Assembly (NCBI GenBank): GCA_020849765.1
Contig: JADLAY010000080.1
Span: forward strand, 1-64,000
Length of the DNA stretch: 64,000 bases
Direction: 5' to 3'
From: Anaerolineae bacterium
GTDB taxonomy: Bacteria; Chloroflexota; Anaerolineae; Aggregatilineales; Phototrophicaceae
A program made the position numbers and the translations under genes. Below are positions 42,901 to 52,780 of the stretch, piece by piece. Numbering within the stretch: the first letter of the stretch is position 1; the number at the start of each line of letters is the position of its first letter. The notes under the pieces are model-generated. The model saw nothing but the letters and a program-made list of their open reading frames with translations, was not told the origin of the DNA and ran no database searches.

Positions 42901-44025
42901 ATGCAGCATCATGCCTTGATACGGCGCACCCTCGCGCTCTTGAGTGTGACCGCGCTCTTGATCGTGGGCAGCGCCGGGGCACAAACGGACGAATTCTCCC
43001 GGCGCGACATGCTGGAGAACATCGTCCAGAATATCATCCTGCCTCTGCACGAGGGTTTTGTTCAACAGACGGAAGCGTTTCACGATGCGGCGGAGGAATT
43101 CGTCGCCAACCCCAGGCCGCCCGCGCTCGAGACCGTACGCGAGCAGTGGCGGAGAACCTCTTTGATGTGGGAGAAGGTCTCCTTGTTCCGGCTCGGACGT
43201 GACATCCCGCTGCTGCACAACCGGATCGACAACGGCTACCCGGCGGCGCCGAGCGTCATCGACGGCTTACTCGACGGCGATCAACCACTCGATGCCGACT
43301 TCATGGAGACGCAGGCGTCGAACGTCTACAACCTGCGCGCCATCGAGTATCTGCTCTTCGACGGCGACTGGACGCCGAACGAGGCGATTGCCGCCTTCGC
43401 CAGCGGGCGCGCGGGCCAGCGGCGCCAGCAGTACGTGCTGACGGCCACGTCGATGCTCCAGCAGACGGCCGCCGATCTGTGGCAGATCTGGTCGCCGGAG
43501 GGCGACGACTACGCGCGCACCTTCGTCAACCTGGACGACCTGCGCAATCCCAACGAGACGATCAGCATGCTGACGGCCAACATGCTGCGCGCCATCAAAG
43601 ACATTTACACGACCGACCTGGCGCTGCCGCTCGGCATCACGACCGGCGAGCCTGACCCGGCGCTGGTGCCGTCTCCCTACGGCGATTACAGCTTGCAGGA
43701 GATGAACAGTCTGCTCAAGATCATCCAGCAGACCTTCAACGGCGACAGCGACCACGGCTCGCTTGGCCTGGACGACTATCTCGACCTGATCGGCGCGACC
43801 GAGAACGGCGTGCCGCTGTCCGGCGAGATCAACGATCAGCTCACGGCGATCATCGCCGCCATCGACGCGCTCAACTACCCGTTGAGCACCCTCATCGAGG
43901 TTCAACCGCAGCGCATCCAGAGTATCTATGGCGGCATGGAATACCTGGTGCACCTGTTCGAGGTCGATATGGCCGGTCAGATGGGGCTGAGCATCGCCGT
44001 TCCAGACAGTGGTGATGTCGATTAG
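42901..44025 (+). CDS. secreted imelysin-family protein 1 (peptidase M75-like), GxHxxE altered
   Basis: 374 residues from the ATG at 42901, after GGTGAGAAG; the 25 extra residues upstream are not a signal peptide. Signal peptide to about GSAGAQ. The imelysin fold is helical: MLENIVQNIILPLHEGFVQQ, then LREQWRRTSLMWEKV-like helix and FMETQASNVYNLRAIEYLLF. In typical imelysins the last segment is GxHxxE; here it is NLRAIE, so the His is replaced by Arg. The third imelysin of the cluster (47086) is its closest relative and keeps the His. Imelysins of the ICMP/IrpA type are secreted or surface iron-regulated proteins, and peptidase activity is doubtful. First gene of the cluster. Confidence 0.85.
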   Translation: MQHHALIRRTLALLSVTALLIVGSAGAQTDEFSRRDMLENIVQNIILPLHEGFVQQTEAFHDAAEEFVANPRPPALETVREQWRRTSLMWEKVSLFRLGRDIPLLHNRIDNGYPAAPSVIDGLLDGDQPLDADFMETQASNVYNLRAIEYLLFDGDWTPNEAIAAFASGRAGQRRQQYVLTATSMLQQTAADLWQIWSPEGDDYARTFVNLDDLRNPNETISMLTANMLRAIKDIYTTDLALPLGITTGEPDPALVPSPYGDYSLQEMNSLLKIIQQTFNGDSDHGSLGLDDYLDLIGATENGVPLSGEINDQLTAIIAAIDALNYPLSTLIEVQPQRIQSIYGGMEYLVHLFEVDMAGQMGLSIAVPDSGDVD

Positions 44026-44144
44026 CGCCGCGCTCACTGACATACCCACCGGAAGCGCTGGCCGCCGATCGAGAGGGGCGGCCATGCCTTGAATCCTGCA
44101 TCGCGCATCGAAGACGACGACTATGCTCAGGAGGCACACAACCG

Positions 44145-45320
<1,176 letters not shown>

Positions 45321-45331
45321 GAGTCATCATC

Positions 45332-46759
45332 ATGCGTCGTTTGCCCCCCATCGTGCCAATCGGCCTTCTCAGCCTCCTGGGGGGAGTGCTGCTCGTGATC
45401 GGCGTTCTGCTGACCGGCGCCCAACCTGCCCAGACGCAGGAGGCTCCGGCGGCACTCATGGCGCTCCTGGGTGGGCAAACGACCGTTCATGACATCACGC
45501 CCAACGCCTTCGGCCAACCGGCCCCGGGGCTGGAGCGTGAGCAGAACCTGCTCTTCTTCGTAGGCAACTCGTTCTTCAATCAGAACTGGGTGATTGCGCC
45601 GTCGTCGACCACTGCGCGCGACGGGCTGGGGCCGCTCTTCATCTCGCGCTCGTGCGCGGGCTGTCACTTCAAGGATGGCCGCGGGCGTGCGCCCAACTTC
45701 GACGGCGAGCAGTCCTCGGGCTTTCTCATCCGCCTGAGCATCCCGGAGCGCGATCTGACCGGCGCTAATCTGCCCGACCCGAACTACGGCGGGCAGTTCG
45801 AACCGGAAGGCATCGAAGGTGTGCCCGGCGAGGGCCAGGTGCACATCGTCTACACCGACATCCCGATGACGTTCAACGATGGCCGCGTGGTCACGCTGCG
45901 CCAGCCGGAATACACCTTCAGCGGACTCAACTATGGCCCGATGAGCGCCGAAACCATGATCTCACCGCGCGTCGCCAACCAGATGATCGGCCTCGGCCTG
46001 CTCGAAGCGGTGCCGGAAGCGGACATCCTGGCGCTGGCCGACCCGACCGACGCCGACGGCGACGGCATCTCCGGCAGGCCAAATTACGCCTGGGACACGT
46101 TCGAAGGACGACTCGCGCTCGGTCGCTTCGGCTGGAAGGCCAACCAGCCGACGCTGCTCTCGCAAATCGCCGGGGCCTTCAACGGCGACATCGGCGTGAC
46201 GACCAGCGTCATGCCGAACCAGAACTGCACTGCCGTCCAGATCGACTGCCGGGCGGCGCCCGGCGGCGGTGAGCCGGAACTGAGCGACGACGATCTGCGC
46301 AAGGTCGTGCTCTATTCCAGCGTGCTGGCTGTGCCCGCCCAGCGCACGCCGGATGATCCGCAGGTGCAGCGCGGCGCGCAGGTTTTCGAAGAGGCTGACT
46401 GCCAGAGCTGCCATACGATCACGCTGACGACGGGCATTCATCCGGTCGTGCCGCAGCTCTCCAACCAGACGATCCACCCGTACACCGACCTGCTCCTGCA
46501 CGACATGGGCGACGACTTAGCTGATGGCCGCCCGGACTTCCAGGCGACCGGCAATGAATGGCGCACGCCGCCGCTGTGGGGCATCGGCCTGTTCGAGACG
46601 GTCAACGAGCACACGACTTACATGCACGACGGGCGCGCGCGCAACCTGCTCGAAGCGATCCTGTGGCACGGCGGTGAAGCCGAAGCCTCGCGCGATGCCG
46701 TGCTCGACATGAACGAGGGCGACATCGACGCCCTGCTCGCGTTCCTGGCGTCGCTGTAG
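45332..46759 (+). CDS. di-heme oxidoreductase (DHOR, COG3488), c-type cytochrome
   Basis: 475 residues, 12 bases after the imelysin gene, with GGAG upstream. An N-terminal helix (IGLLSLLGGVLLVIGVLLTG) acts as signal or anchor. Two c-type heme sites: CAGCH at residues 108-112 and CQSCH at 357-361. The order of blocks matches the di-haem oxidoreductase family (PF06537): GPLFISRSCAGCHFKDGRG, LRQPEYTFSGLNYGPM, ISPRVANQMIGLGLLEAV, RFGWKANQPTLLSQIAGAFN, LLLHDMGDDLADGR, EWRTPPLWGIGLFETVN and YMHDGRARNLLEAILWHGGE. The last blocks resemble MauG/bacterial cytochrome c peroxidases. It probably transfers electrons outside the cytoplasm, and the constant pairing with imelysins suggests a role in iron handling. 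Function is not proven. Confidence 0.93.
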   Translation: MRRLPPIVPIGLLSLLGGVLLVIGVLLTGAQPAQTQEAPAALMALLGGQTTVHDITPNAFGQPAPGLEREQNLLFFVGNSFFNQNWVIAPSSTTARDGLGPLFISRSCAGCHFKDGRGRAPNFDGEQSSGFLIRLSIPERDLTGANLPDPNYGGQFEPEGIEGVPGEGQVHIVYTDIPMTFNDGRVVTLRQPEYTFSGLNYGPMSAETMISPRVANQMIGLGLLEAVPEADILALADPTDADGDGISGRPNYAWDTFEGRLALGRFGWKANQPTLLSQIAGAFNGDIGVTTSVMPNQNCTAVQIDCRAAPGGGEPELSDDDLRKVVLYSSVLAVPAQRTPDDPQVQRGAQVFEEADCQSCHTITLTTGIHPVVPQLSNQTIHPYTDLLLHDMGDDLADGRPDFQATGNEWRTPPLWGIGLFETVNEHTTYMHDGRARNLLEAILWHGGEAEASRDAVLDMNEGDIDALLAFLASL

Positions 46760-46847
46760 GGGGTGCTGAGTGCTCGGTGCTCAGTGCTCAGTGCGAACAC
46801 AGGTGATGAGTAACGAGGTATGAGTAATGAGTCGGGCAGCATATATT

Positions 46848-46873
46848 GTAGGGGCGCATCACGATGCGCCCGC
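46848..46873 (+). repeat. REP-like palindrome, GTAGGGGCGCATC type
   Basis: GTAG head, GGGCGCATC facing GATGCGCCC around AC. Confidence 0.65.
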
Positions 46874-46925
46874 GGGGTGAAACGACGAGATGGACGCATG
46901 GCCGCTAGATTCTGGCGGCGCTGTC

Positions 46926-46974
46926 GTAGGGACAGGGCGTGCGACCGAAGGAAGTCCCCTTGGGGCCCTGTCCG
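46926..46974 (+). repeat. enlarged REP-like palindrome, GTAGGGACAGGGC type
   Basis: GTAGGGACAGGGC is paired with GCCCTGTCC across an inserted inner hairpin (AAGTCCCCTTGGGG region). Confidence 0.55.
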
Positions 46975-47085
46975 TTCTTGAACGGTGACACAATCCACCT
47001 AACTCCGCCCTACATCACCTGACCGTCGCGGTTGTATGATCCGCAGCGCCGTGCCGTTCTTTCATCATCATGCTCAGGAGGCCGT

Positions 47086-48201
47086 ATGCCTTTTTTCCGT
47101 TCCCTTCTGCTCGCGCTGGTCGCCGGGCTGCTGCTGGCCGCGCCGGTCGTCGCGCAGGACGAGCAGACGGAGACATTCACTCAGGGCGCGATGCTGGAAA
47201 ACATCGGCAACCAGATCATCATGCCGCTGCACACGGCCTTTTACCAGCGCGTCGCCAATCTGCATAACCTGGCGCAGGCCTTCACCGACGACCCGACTCA
47301 GGAGCACCTGGCGGCCTTGCAGCAGCAGTGGCGCACGACCGTCCTCCTGTGGGAGCAGGTCAAGATCTTCCGGCTGGGGCGCGCCTTCGTCACCCATGCG
47401 CGCATCGCCAATGAGACACCGCCCAACGTCGACTTCATCGAGTCGTTGATCGCCGAGCCGCGCATCATCGACGCGGACTTCATCGGCACCTTCGGCTCGA
47501 ACATGATCGGCCTGCACACGCTCGAATACCTGCTCTTCAACAGCGGCGCGCCGGAAAACGTGCTCGCGCGCTACACCGAGGGCGATGCCGGTGCCCAGCG
47601 GCGCCGCTACCTGCTGATCGTGACCGACATCTTGGAGCAGGACACCAGCGCGCTGTTGGAGATGTGGTCGCCGGACGGGCAGAACTACCTGCGCACGTTC
47701 ATCGTGTCCGACAACCCGACCAGCGTCCGCCAGTCGACCAGTATGCTCGCCAACGAGATGATCTTCTCGCTCGAACAGGTCGTCCAGATGAGCCTGCACG
47801 AACCGCTCGGCATGGGCACCGGCATCGTGCGCCCGGTCGCCGTGCCCGCACCCTACAGCGGCTTCTCGATGCCGATGATCCAGGGCTTCTTTGAGGCTTT
47901 CCGGGCGACCTTCAACGGCAACATCGAAGGCCAGACCGGCCTCGGCTTCGACGACTATCTCAACAGCCTCGACGTCATGTATAACGGGGTGCCGATGGCG
48001 GACGAGATCAACCGCGAGATTGACGACATCCTGGTCGCCATCGAGGCCGTTCAGCAGCCAATGGAAATCGTGCTCAACGAAACGCCGGACAAAATCACGA
48101 CCATCTACGAAGAAGCGCGCGATCTCGTGCTGCTGATGAAGATCGACATGATGACCAACCTGGGCCTGACGATCACGTTCACGGATAGCGATGGCGACTA
48201 A
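47086..48201 (+). CDS. secreted imelysin-family protein 3
   Basis: 371 residues from the ATG at 47086, which has AGGAGG directly upstream. Signal peptide to APVVAQ. It is a paralogue of imelysin 1 over its full length: MLENIGNQIIMPLHTAFYQR, LQQQWRTTVLLWEQVKIFRL and FIGTFGSNMIGLHTLEYLLF, followed by LNETPDKITTIYEEARDLVL near the end. Unlike imelysin 1 it keeps GLHTLE, the GxHxxE motif. It overlaps the HTTM gene by 11 bases, so the two are translationally coupled. Together with the neighbours it makes a cluster of the kind found in marine and environmental bacteria. Confidence 0.9.
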   Translation: MPFFRSLLLALVAGLLLAAPVVAQDEQTETFTQGAMLENIGNQIIMPLHTAFYQRVANLHNLAQAFTDDPTQEHLAALQQQWRTTVLLWEQVKIFRLGRAFVTHARIANETPPNVDFIESLIAEPRIIDADFIGTFGSNMIGLHTLEYLLFNSGAPENVLARYTEGDAGAQRRRYLLIVTDILEQDTSALLEMWSPDGQNYLRTFIVSDNPTSVRQSTSMLANEMIFSLEQVVQMSLHEPLGMGTGIVRPVAVPAPYSGFSMPMIQGFFEAFRATFNGNIEGQTGLGFDDYLNSLDVMYNGVPMADEINREIDDILVAIEAVQQPMEIVLNETPDKITTIYEEARDLVLLMKIDMMTNLGLTITFTDSDGD

Positions 48202-49522
48202 TAGCCTGCGGGCGGTGAGCGACCGCCTGCGGACGCCCGTCCCCAGCCTGCCGCTCGCCATCTACCGCATCGGTTTCGGGCTGGTGATGTTCATCAGCCT
48301 CGTCCGTTTCATCGGCAACGGCTGGGTCGAGACGCAGTACATCGCGCCGCAGTTCCATTTCACCTACGCGGGCTTCGGCTGGGTGCGCCCGCTGCCCGGC
48401 CAATGGATGCTCGTCGTGTTCGTGGTGATGACCCTGCTCGCCCTGCTGATCGCCGTCGGCTGGCATTATCGCGCCAGCATCGTCGCATTCTTCATCCTCT
48501 TCACCTACGTCGAGCTGATCGACCAGGCCTACTACCTCAACCACTACTACCTGATCACCTTGCTCAGCTTCCTCATGATCTGGCTGCCGCTCAACTGCCG
48601 CTGGTCGCTCGATGCCCGCCGCGATCCGCGCCTGTATGCCGCGACCGTCCCGGCCTGGACGATTGCCGTCCTCCGCGCGCAGTTGGGGCTGGTCTATTTC
48701 TTCGCCGGGATCGCCAAGCTCAACCCGGACTGGCTTCTGAACGGGATGCCGCTGGCGCTGTGGCTGCCGCCGCTGCGAGAATTGCCGCTGATCGGCCCGC
48801 TGCTCGCCCACCGCGAGACGGCGCTGCTCATGAGTTGGGCAGGCGCGCTCTACGACCTGACGATCCCGTTCTGGTTGACGTGGCGAAAGACACGCCCGTT
48901 CGCCTACGTCGTCGCGGCCGGTTTCCACGTCGCCACGGGCGTGCTCTTCCCGGTGATCGGCATGTTCCCGGTCATCATGACGACGCTGACGCTGGTCTTC
49001 TTTGACGAGCGCGATTGGCGCTGGCTGGCGCGCAGACCGCAGCCCACCGCCGATCTGCCGCCCACACCCCGCCAGACCGCGCGCTGGCTGACGATCATGC
49101 TGGCGGCCTTTTTTTCCGCGCAGGTGCTGCTGCCCTTCCGCTGCCTGCTCTATCCGGGCGATGTGTTGTGGACGGAGGAGGGCTTCCGCCTGAGTTGGCG
49201 CGTGATGCTGGTCGAGAAGGCCGCCTACGCCGAGTTCCACGTCCGCGACCCGGCCAGCGGGCGAGAATGGACGGTCTTCCCCGATCAATACCTGACGCGG
49301 CTGCAAGAACGGCAGATGGCCTTCCAACCGGACATGATCCTGGACTTCGCGCATTACGTCGAAGACATGGCGCGGGCGCAGGGCTATGCCGACGTCGAGG
49401 TGCGTGCGGAGGTCTACATCGCCTTCAACGGGCGCTCACGCCGCCTCTTGATCGACCCCGACGCCGACCTGACGCAGACGCCGCCGTCCTTCCTGCACAA
49501 GCCCTGGATTCTGCCGTTGTAG
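48191..49522 (+). CDS. HTTM-domain membrane protein (vitamin K-dependent gamma-carboxylase-like)
   Basis: 443 residues. The ATG lies inside the last codons of imelysin 3. It has several membrane helices and matches the horizontally transferred transmembrane (HTTM) family, related to vitamin K-dependent gamma-carboxylase: YRIGFGLVMFISLVRFIGNG, FHFTYAGFGWVRPLPGQ, LNHYYLITLLSFLMIWLPLN and RAQLGLVYFFAGIAKLNPDW with the typical YFFAGIAKL signature. A soluble C-terminal part contains VLWTEEGFRLSWRVMLVEKA and PDMILDFAHYV. In animals the relative carboxylates glutamate; bacterial members are mostly uncharacterised. The tight link with an imelysin suggests it modifies, or works with, the secreted cluster proteins. 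Confidence 0.9.
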   Translation: MATNSLRAVSDRLRTPVPSLPLAIYRIGFGLVMFISLVRFIGNGWVETQYIAPQFHFTYAGFGWVRPLPGQWMLVVFVVMTLLALLIAVGWHYRASIVAFFILFTYVELIDQAYYLNHYYLITLLSFLMIWLPLNCRWSLDARRDPRLYAATVPAWTIAVLRAQLGLVYFFAGIAKLNPDWLLNGMPLALWLPPLRELPLIGPLLAHRETALLMSWAGALYDLTIPFWLTWRKTRPFAYVVAAGFHVATGVLFPVIGMFPVIMTTLTLVFFDERDWRWLARRPQPTADLPPTPRQTARWLTIMLAAFFSAQVLLPFRCLLYPGDVLWTEEGFRLSWRVMLVEKAAYAEFHVRDPASGREWTVFPDQYLTRLQERQMAFQPDMILDFAHYVEDMARAQGYADVEVRAEVYIAFNGRSRRLLIDPDADLTQTPPSFLHKPWILPL

Positions 49523-49688
49523 CGAAAGCGCGCCCGATGCTCGAAGCATCGGGCTGGGCGCTTGAAGCCACCTGAAGGTGGCTGGTAATCACAAAAAAAC
49601 ATCTGGCAGCCTGCTTCAGCAGGCTTTGGCATGCCAGCCAGTGGCTTCGAGCCACTGGCGACGTAACTCACAAGTTGAAACGCATCCC
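49523..49688. repeat. multi-hairpin repeat block after the HTTM gene
   Basis: CGATGCTCGAAGCATCGGGC at 49537, GCCACCTGAAGGTGGC at 49567-49582, AGCCTGCTTCAGCAGGCT at 49608-49625 and CCAGTGGCTTCGAGCCACTG at 49638-49657 form successive hairpins. Confidence 0.65.
49598..49662 (-). repeat. CGCCAG-family repeat, copy 4
   Basis: Reverse strand starts CGCCAGTGGCTCGAAGCCAC and carries GCCTGCTGAAGCAGGC, the same two hairpins as the elements at 1753, 3211 and 35332. Confidence 0.55.
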
Positions 49689-52358
49689 TCACGCCCAGCG
49701 CCAATCGCGCACGATTTCGAGCAGGAGCGGCGGGATTTGCGCCCGCAGTTCCGGCGTCAGCAGCGGCTTGATCCGCGACCACGGCAGAAACCATTCGAAC
49801 CCCAGCTGCCGGTTGCCACTGCGGATTTGTTCGAGTTGAGTGACGATCCCGCGCATGATCGTCGCCCGCATATCAGGCTGATCGGCCAGTCGCGGATACA
49901 GCGACAGCAAGAACTGCCCCTGGTAGCCCGGCTCCATATACTGCACGCTCTCGACCAGCGTTTGCAGCGCCTCGTCTACCCCGGCCAGGGCCAGGTCGAC
50001 GAAGACCGCGCGCCGTTCACCCAGTCTCTGCACCAGCTTCGCCGCGGCCAACGCCCCTTCGAGCAGTGCGGGCCGCTCCTCGTCCGCCGCCTCGCGCGCC
50101 AGTTCGAGCAGCCGGTAGACCTCGTGCTGACTTCCGACGGCCCCCTCGTCAGGCAGCGCCACGAGTTGGTCATCGCTCAGGTGCGGGCGCAGCCGGGCGA
50201 TCACGGATGCGCGTGCGCCCGCATCATCCCAGCCGGTCACGGCTTCCAGCACGCGGGCCAGTTGACCGGCATCGAACATGCGCCCCAGCTCCCCCAGGAC
50301 GCTCGCGGCGTAGCGCTTGTCCTCAAAGGCAAGGCACAGCTTGAGCGCGCCTTCGATCAATGGTGCGCGGCGCGCCTCGTCCAGATGAAACAGCAGCGGG
50401 TAGACGTGACGCAAACGGCCGTCGCGGTAATAGTCGTCGTCCGTCGCCGCGCTCGGCGCTGGCGGCGCGTCCGTTTCCGGCGCGAACTCGGCGTAGGCCG
50501 TCGTGACTGCCGTGTAGAGGGCCTCCAACGCGGCGGGCTGATCGGCCTCGTCGAGCAGGGCGTATATTCGGCTCAGGTGCTCCGCGCGACCGGGCAGATA
50601 CTCATCCGCGAGCGCCGTCGCCAGGGCTTCGGCAGAGTGGGCACGTTTCGCCTCACCCGTCAGATGCGGCAGCAGCGTGTGCCGCAGATCGATCCGTGTG
50701 AACGGGTCCAGCCGCGCTTGCAGGCACGACTCGACATAGGTAATCGCCCCCGGCATGAATCCGTCAGGCGGCTCGTAGCCCCAATGCAACAGCATCTGGC
50801 AGTCCGAGATCATCTGCCAGGTGACGACGGCGCGCTCGAACAACGCGGGCAGCGCCTCGGCAGCGCAGCGCAGCGCAATCGCCCCGATCAGCCGGTCGCG
50901 CAAGTGATCGTCACCGCGTGCCGCATGCGCATCTTCCAGCACAATCCGAATTTGCTCATCGGAGAGCTGCGGCAGCAATCGTTCGAGCACCGGAAAGCGA
51001 TCCTCCGCCCAGCGGATCTTGAGCGCCGCGGCGAACTGCTCATCGATTGACGGTTCGTCCGTCCCCACCCCTGCGCCGGATTGCGTTGTCGCGTCTGGTG
51101 CAGGATCGCGCGCCGCGAGTGCGGTTCGGATCGTCTCCAACGCCCAGGCTCGCTGATCGTCGTCCGCGATGTGTTCCGCGAACAGTCGCCCCGCTTCAAG
51201 CAGCGCCGGGTCGACGTCCGCAGCCATCGACCGGCGAATGACCTCGCGCGCCTCGCCATGGCCGATCACGAGCAGGCCTTCGAGTGCGCGCCGCTGAGTC
51301 TGACCGCGTGCGTGCCGCACCAGTGCCAGCAGGCCATCCTTGCGCCCCCACTCATCCTCGACCGTCAGCAGGACGTTAAGCGCCCGCACCTGCTGCGCCT
51401 CGTCCAGCCGATCCACCAGCGGTGCAATGGCGCGCGTCAGCCAGACCTCAAGCATCAGTCCCATTTCGAATGCGCGCGACACCTGCTCGCCTTCAAGGAG
51501 ATCGGCCATCTGCATGATGGCGTTCGCCCGCATCACGGTGTCCAAACCCTGCGCTGTGGCATCGACGATAGCGGGCACGGCGGCCAATGCATCGTCGACC
51601 AGCGCCTTGCGCTCATCAGGCAGCCGGCGCGCCAGCGCCGCCAGCACCCAGGCGCGCGCATCTGCATTGCCGAGCGCTCGCACACCCTCGACCGCCTGAG
51701 CCAGCAGCGCCGCCGGCAGTTCCGCCGCTAACTGCCCAAGCATGTACCTATCGGGATACTCGTCGCGATCTGCCGCCTTGAGCGCCGCAGCGAGCGACGC
51801 CAGCAGCGAGACCGTCTGCGCTTCCGCATCCGCATGTTTGGCCGCACGTTCGAACGCTTGCGCACGCATTCCCTCGTACTCGATGGCCTCGGCGGCCAGC
51901 ATCATCAGCCGGTAGACGGTGCTGGCGTGCGCTTGGCTCAGATTGCCATGCGCCAGCAGCGCATCGTAGACGTCGAAGGCGCGCTCTGGCTCCCAACTGA
52001 GTGCTGCGGCGCTGACAGCACGCTCCGGTGACCACAAACCTGTCGCCACCGCCCGCGCGATCAACCCCGGCGCGAAATAGTTCGCCGCCATGCAGACGCC
52101 GCTCCAGATCAGTGTGTAGCGCAGCAAATCGATCAGCGCCGGCAGGGGTTCGCCCTCCTCGGACTGGCGCAGCAGATCTGCGGCGGCCCTGTCCCACGCG
52201 ACCTGCAGATCGGCCAGGTAACCGTCGTAGCCGCCCTGAGCCACGCGCTCACGCAGCCACATATCGTCGCTGAACAACGCTCGTAGGGCTTCGCTGTCGC
52301 CTGCATCGCGCAGCCACGCCACCTGATCGTCCGTGATCGGCGCTGTTGGGTTGTCCAT
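49689..52358 (-). CDS. large alpha-helical repeat protein, STAND-sensor-like, no NTPase
   Basis: 889 residues with no recognisable enzyme domain. An N-terminal cap DMWLRERVAQGGYDGYLADL, then VAWDRAAADLLRQ and ALIDLLRYTLIWSGVCMAAN, resembles segments that precede helical sensor repeats in some large STAND (NACHT/NB-ARC) NTPases. After it, paired helices of 35-40 residues repeat through the protein, for example RAWVLAALARRLPDERKALV, RANAIMQMADLLEGEQVSRA and KRYAASVLGELGRMFDAGQL, with an acidic, Ala/Leu-rich look. I infer a superhelical scaffold that binds proteins. There is no signal peptide or membrane helix, so it should be cytoplasmic. The absence of an NTPase domain or adjacent effector is the odd feature. 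Confidence 0.75.
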   Translation of the reverse strand: MDNPTAPITDDQVAWLRDAGDSEALRALFSDDMWLRERVAQGGYDGYLADLQVAWDRAAADLLRQSEEGEPLPALIDLLRYTLIWSGVCMAANYFAPGLIARAVATGLWSPERAVSAAALSWEPERAFDVYDALLAHGNLSQAHASTVYRLMMLAAEAIEYEGMRAQAFERAAKHADAEAQTVSLLASLAAALKAADRDEYPDRYMLGQLAAELPAALLAQAVEGVRALGNADARAWVLAALARRLPDERKALVDDALAAVPAIVDATAQGLDTVMRANAIMQMADLLEGEQVSRAFEMGLMLEVWLTRAIAPLVDRLDEAQQVRALNVLLTVEDEWGRKDGLLALVRHARGQTQRRALEGLLVIGHGEAREVIRRSMAADVDPALLEAGRLFAEHIADDDQRAWALETIRTALAARDPAPDATTQSGAGVGTDEPSIDEQFAAALKIRWAEDRFPVLERLLPQLSDEQIRIVLEDAHAARGDDHLRDRLIGAIALRCAAEALPALFERAVVTWQMISDCQMLLHWGYEPPDGFMPGAITYVESCLQARLDPFTRIDLRHTLLPHLTGEAKRAHSAEALATALADEYLPGRAEHLSRIYALLDEADQPAALEALYTAVTTAYAEFAPETDAPPAPSAATDDDYYRDGRLRHVYPLLFHLDEARRAPLIEGALKLCLAFEDKRYAASVLGELGRMFDAGQLARVLEAVTGWDDAGARASVIARLRPHLSDDQLVALPDEGAVGSQHEVYRLLELAREAADEERPALLEGALAAAKLVQRLGERRAVFVDLALAGVDEALQTLVESVQYMEPGYQGQFLLSLYPRLADQPDMRATIMRGIVTQLEQIRSGNRQLGFEWFLPWSRIKPLLTPELRAQIPPLLLEIVRDWRWA

Positions 52359-52472
52359 GACGAGTGTGCTCCTCGTGATCGCGCCGGGCAGCGCGAGGCT
52401 TTGTCCGCCTTAAATTTATGCCGATCATGCGCCGCGTGTCTACAGGTTGAGCATCATGTGGGCTGCAAACAC

Positions 52473-52530
52473 CGCCAGGGACTCAAGCCCCTGGCTCAGG
52501 CTGCGCCCGCTCAAGCGGGCTACCGACGAC
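52473..52530 (+). repeat. CGCCAG-family repeat, copy 5
   Basis: CGCCAGGGACTCAAGCCCCT followed by GCCCGCTCAAGCGGGC; the two hairpins use a TCAAG loop and the element starts with the shared CGCCAG. Confidence 0.55.
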
Positions 52531-52680
52531 GACCCGAAGCATAGAAAGTTGAGCATCCGGCGGTCGTTGGGCGCACAGACTAGTGCAATGACCTCAATAT
52601 GTGTGTGAACTCGGTGTGGAATGAATTGACCGTAGACTGAGCGCAGGGTAAGCACCGGCTTTCCCACTTTTTTCTCATCC

Positions 52681-52709
52681 TTCCGACAGGGAATCTTTAG
52701 GGATATACT
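52681..52709 (+). promoter_or_regulatory. possible promoter of the MoxR operon
   Basis: TTCCGA (52681-52686), 17 bases, TATACT (52704-52709). The -10 is good, the -35 poor. Leader of about 65 bases. Confidence 0.35.
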
Positions 52710-52780
52710 GCTAAGATAGAAGTGCGCCAGGAGTTTTCCCGGCGCATGACGTGATTCTGATAACAAAAGAGCCGAGACAT

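Larger units (their letters stand above)
46760..47085. repeat. repeat-filled gap inside the imelysin cluster
   Basis: No gene. GTGCTCA-type array 46762-46795, GTGATGA-type array 46802-46832, REP-like palindromes at 46848-46873 and 46926-46974. It separates the di-heme gene from the third imelysin, so the cluster may be two transcripts. Confidence 0.7.
52359..52780. other. intergenic region between divergent genes, one repeat and a weak promoter
   Basis: A two-hairpin element sits at 52473-52530 and a possible promoter at 52681-52709; the rest shows no gene. Confidence 0.5.
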
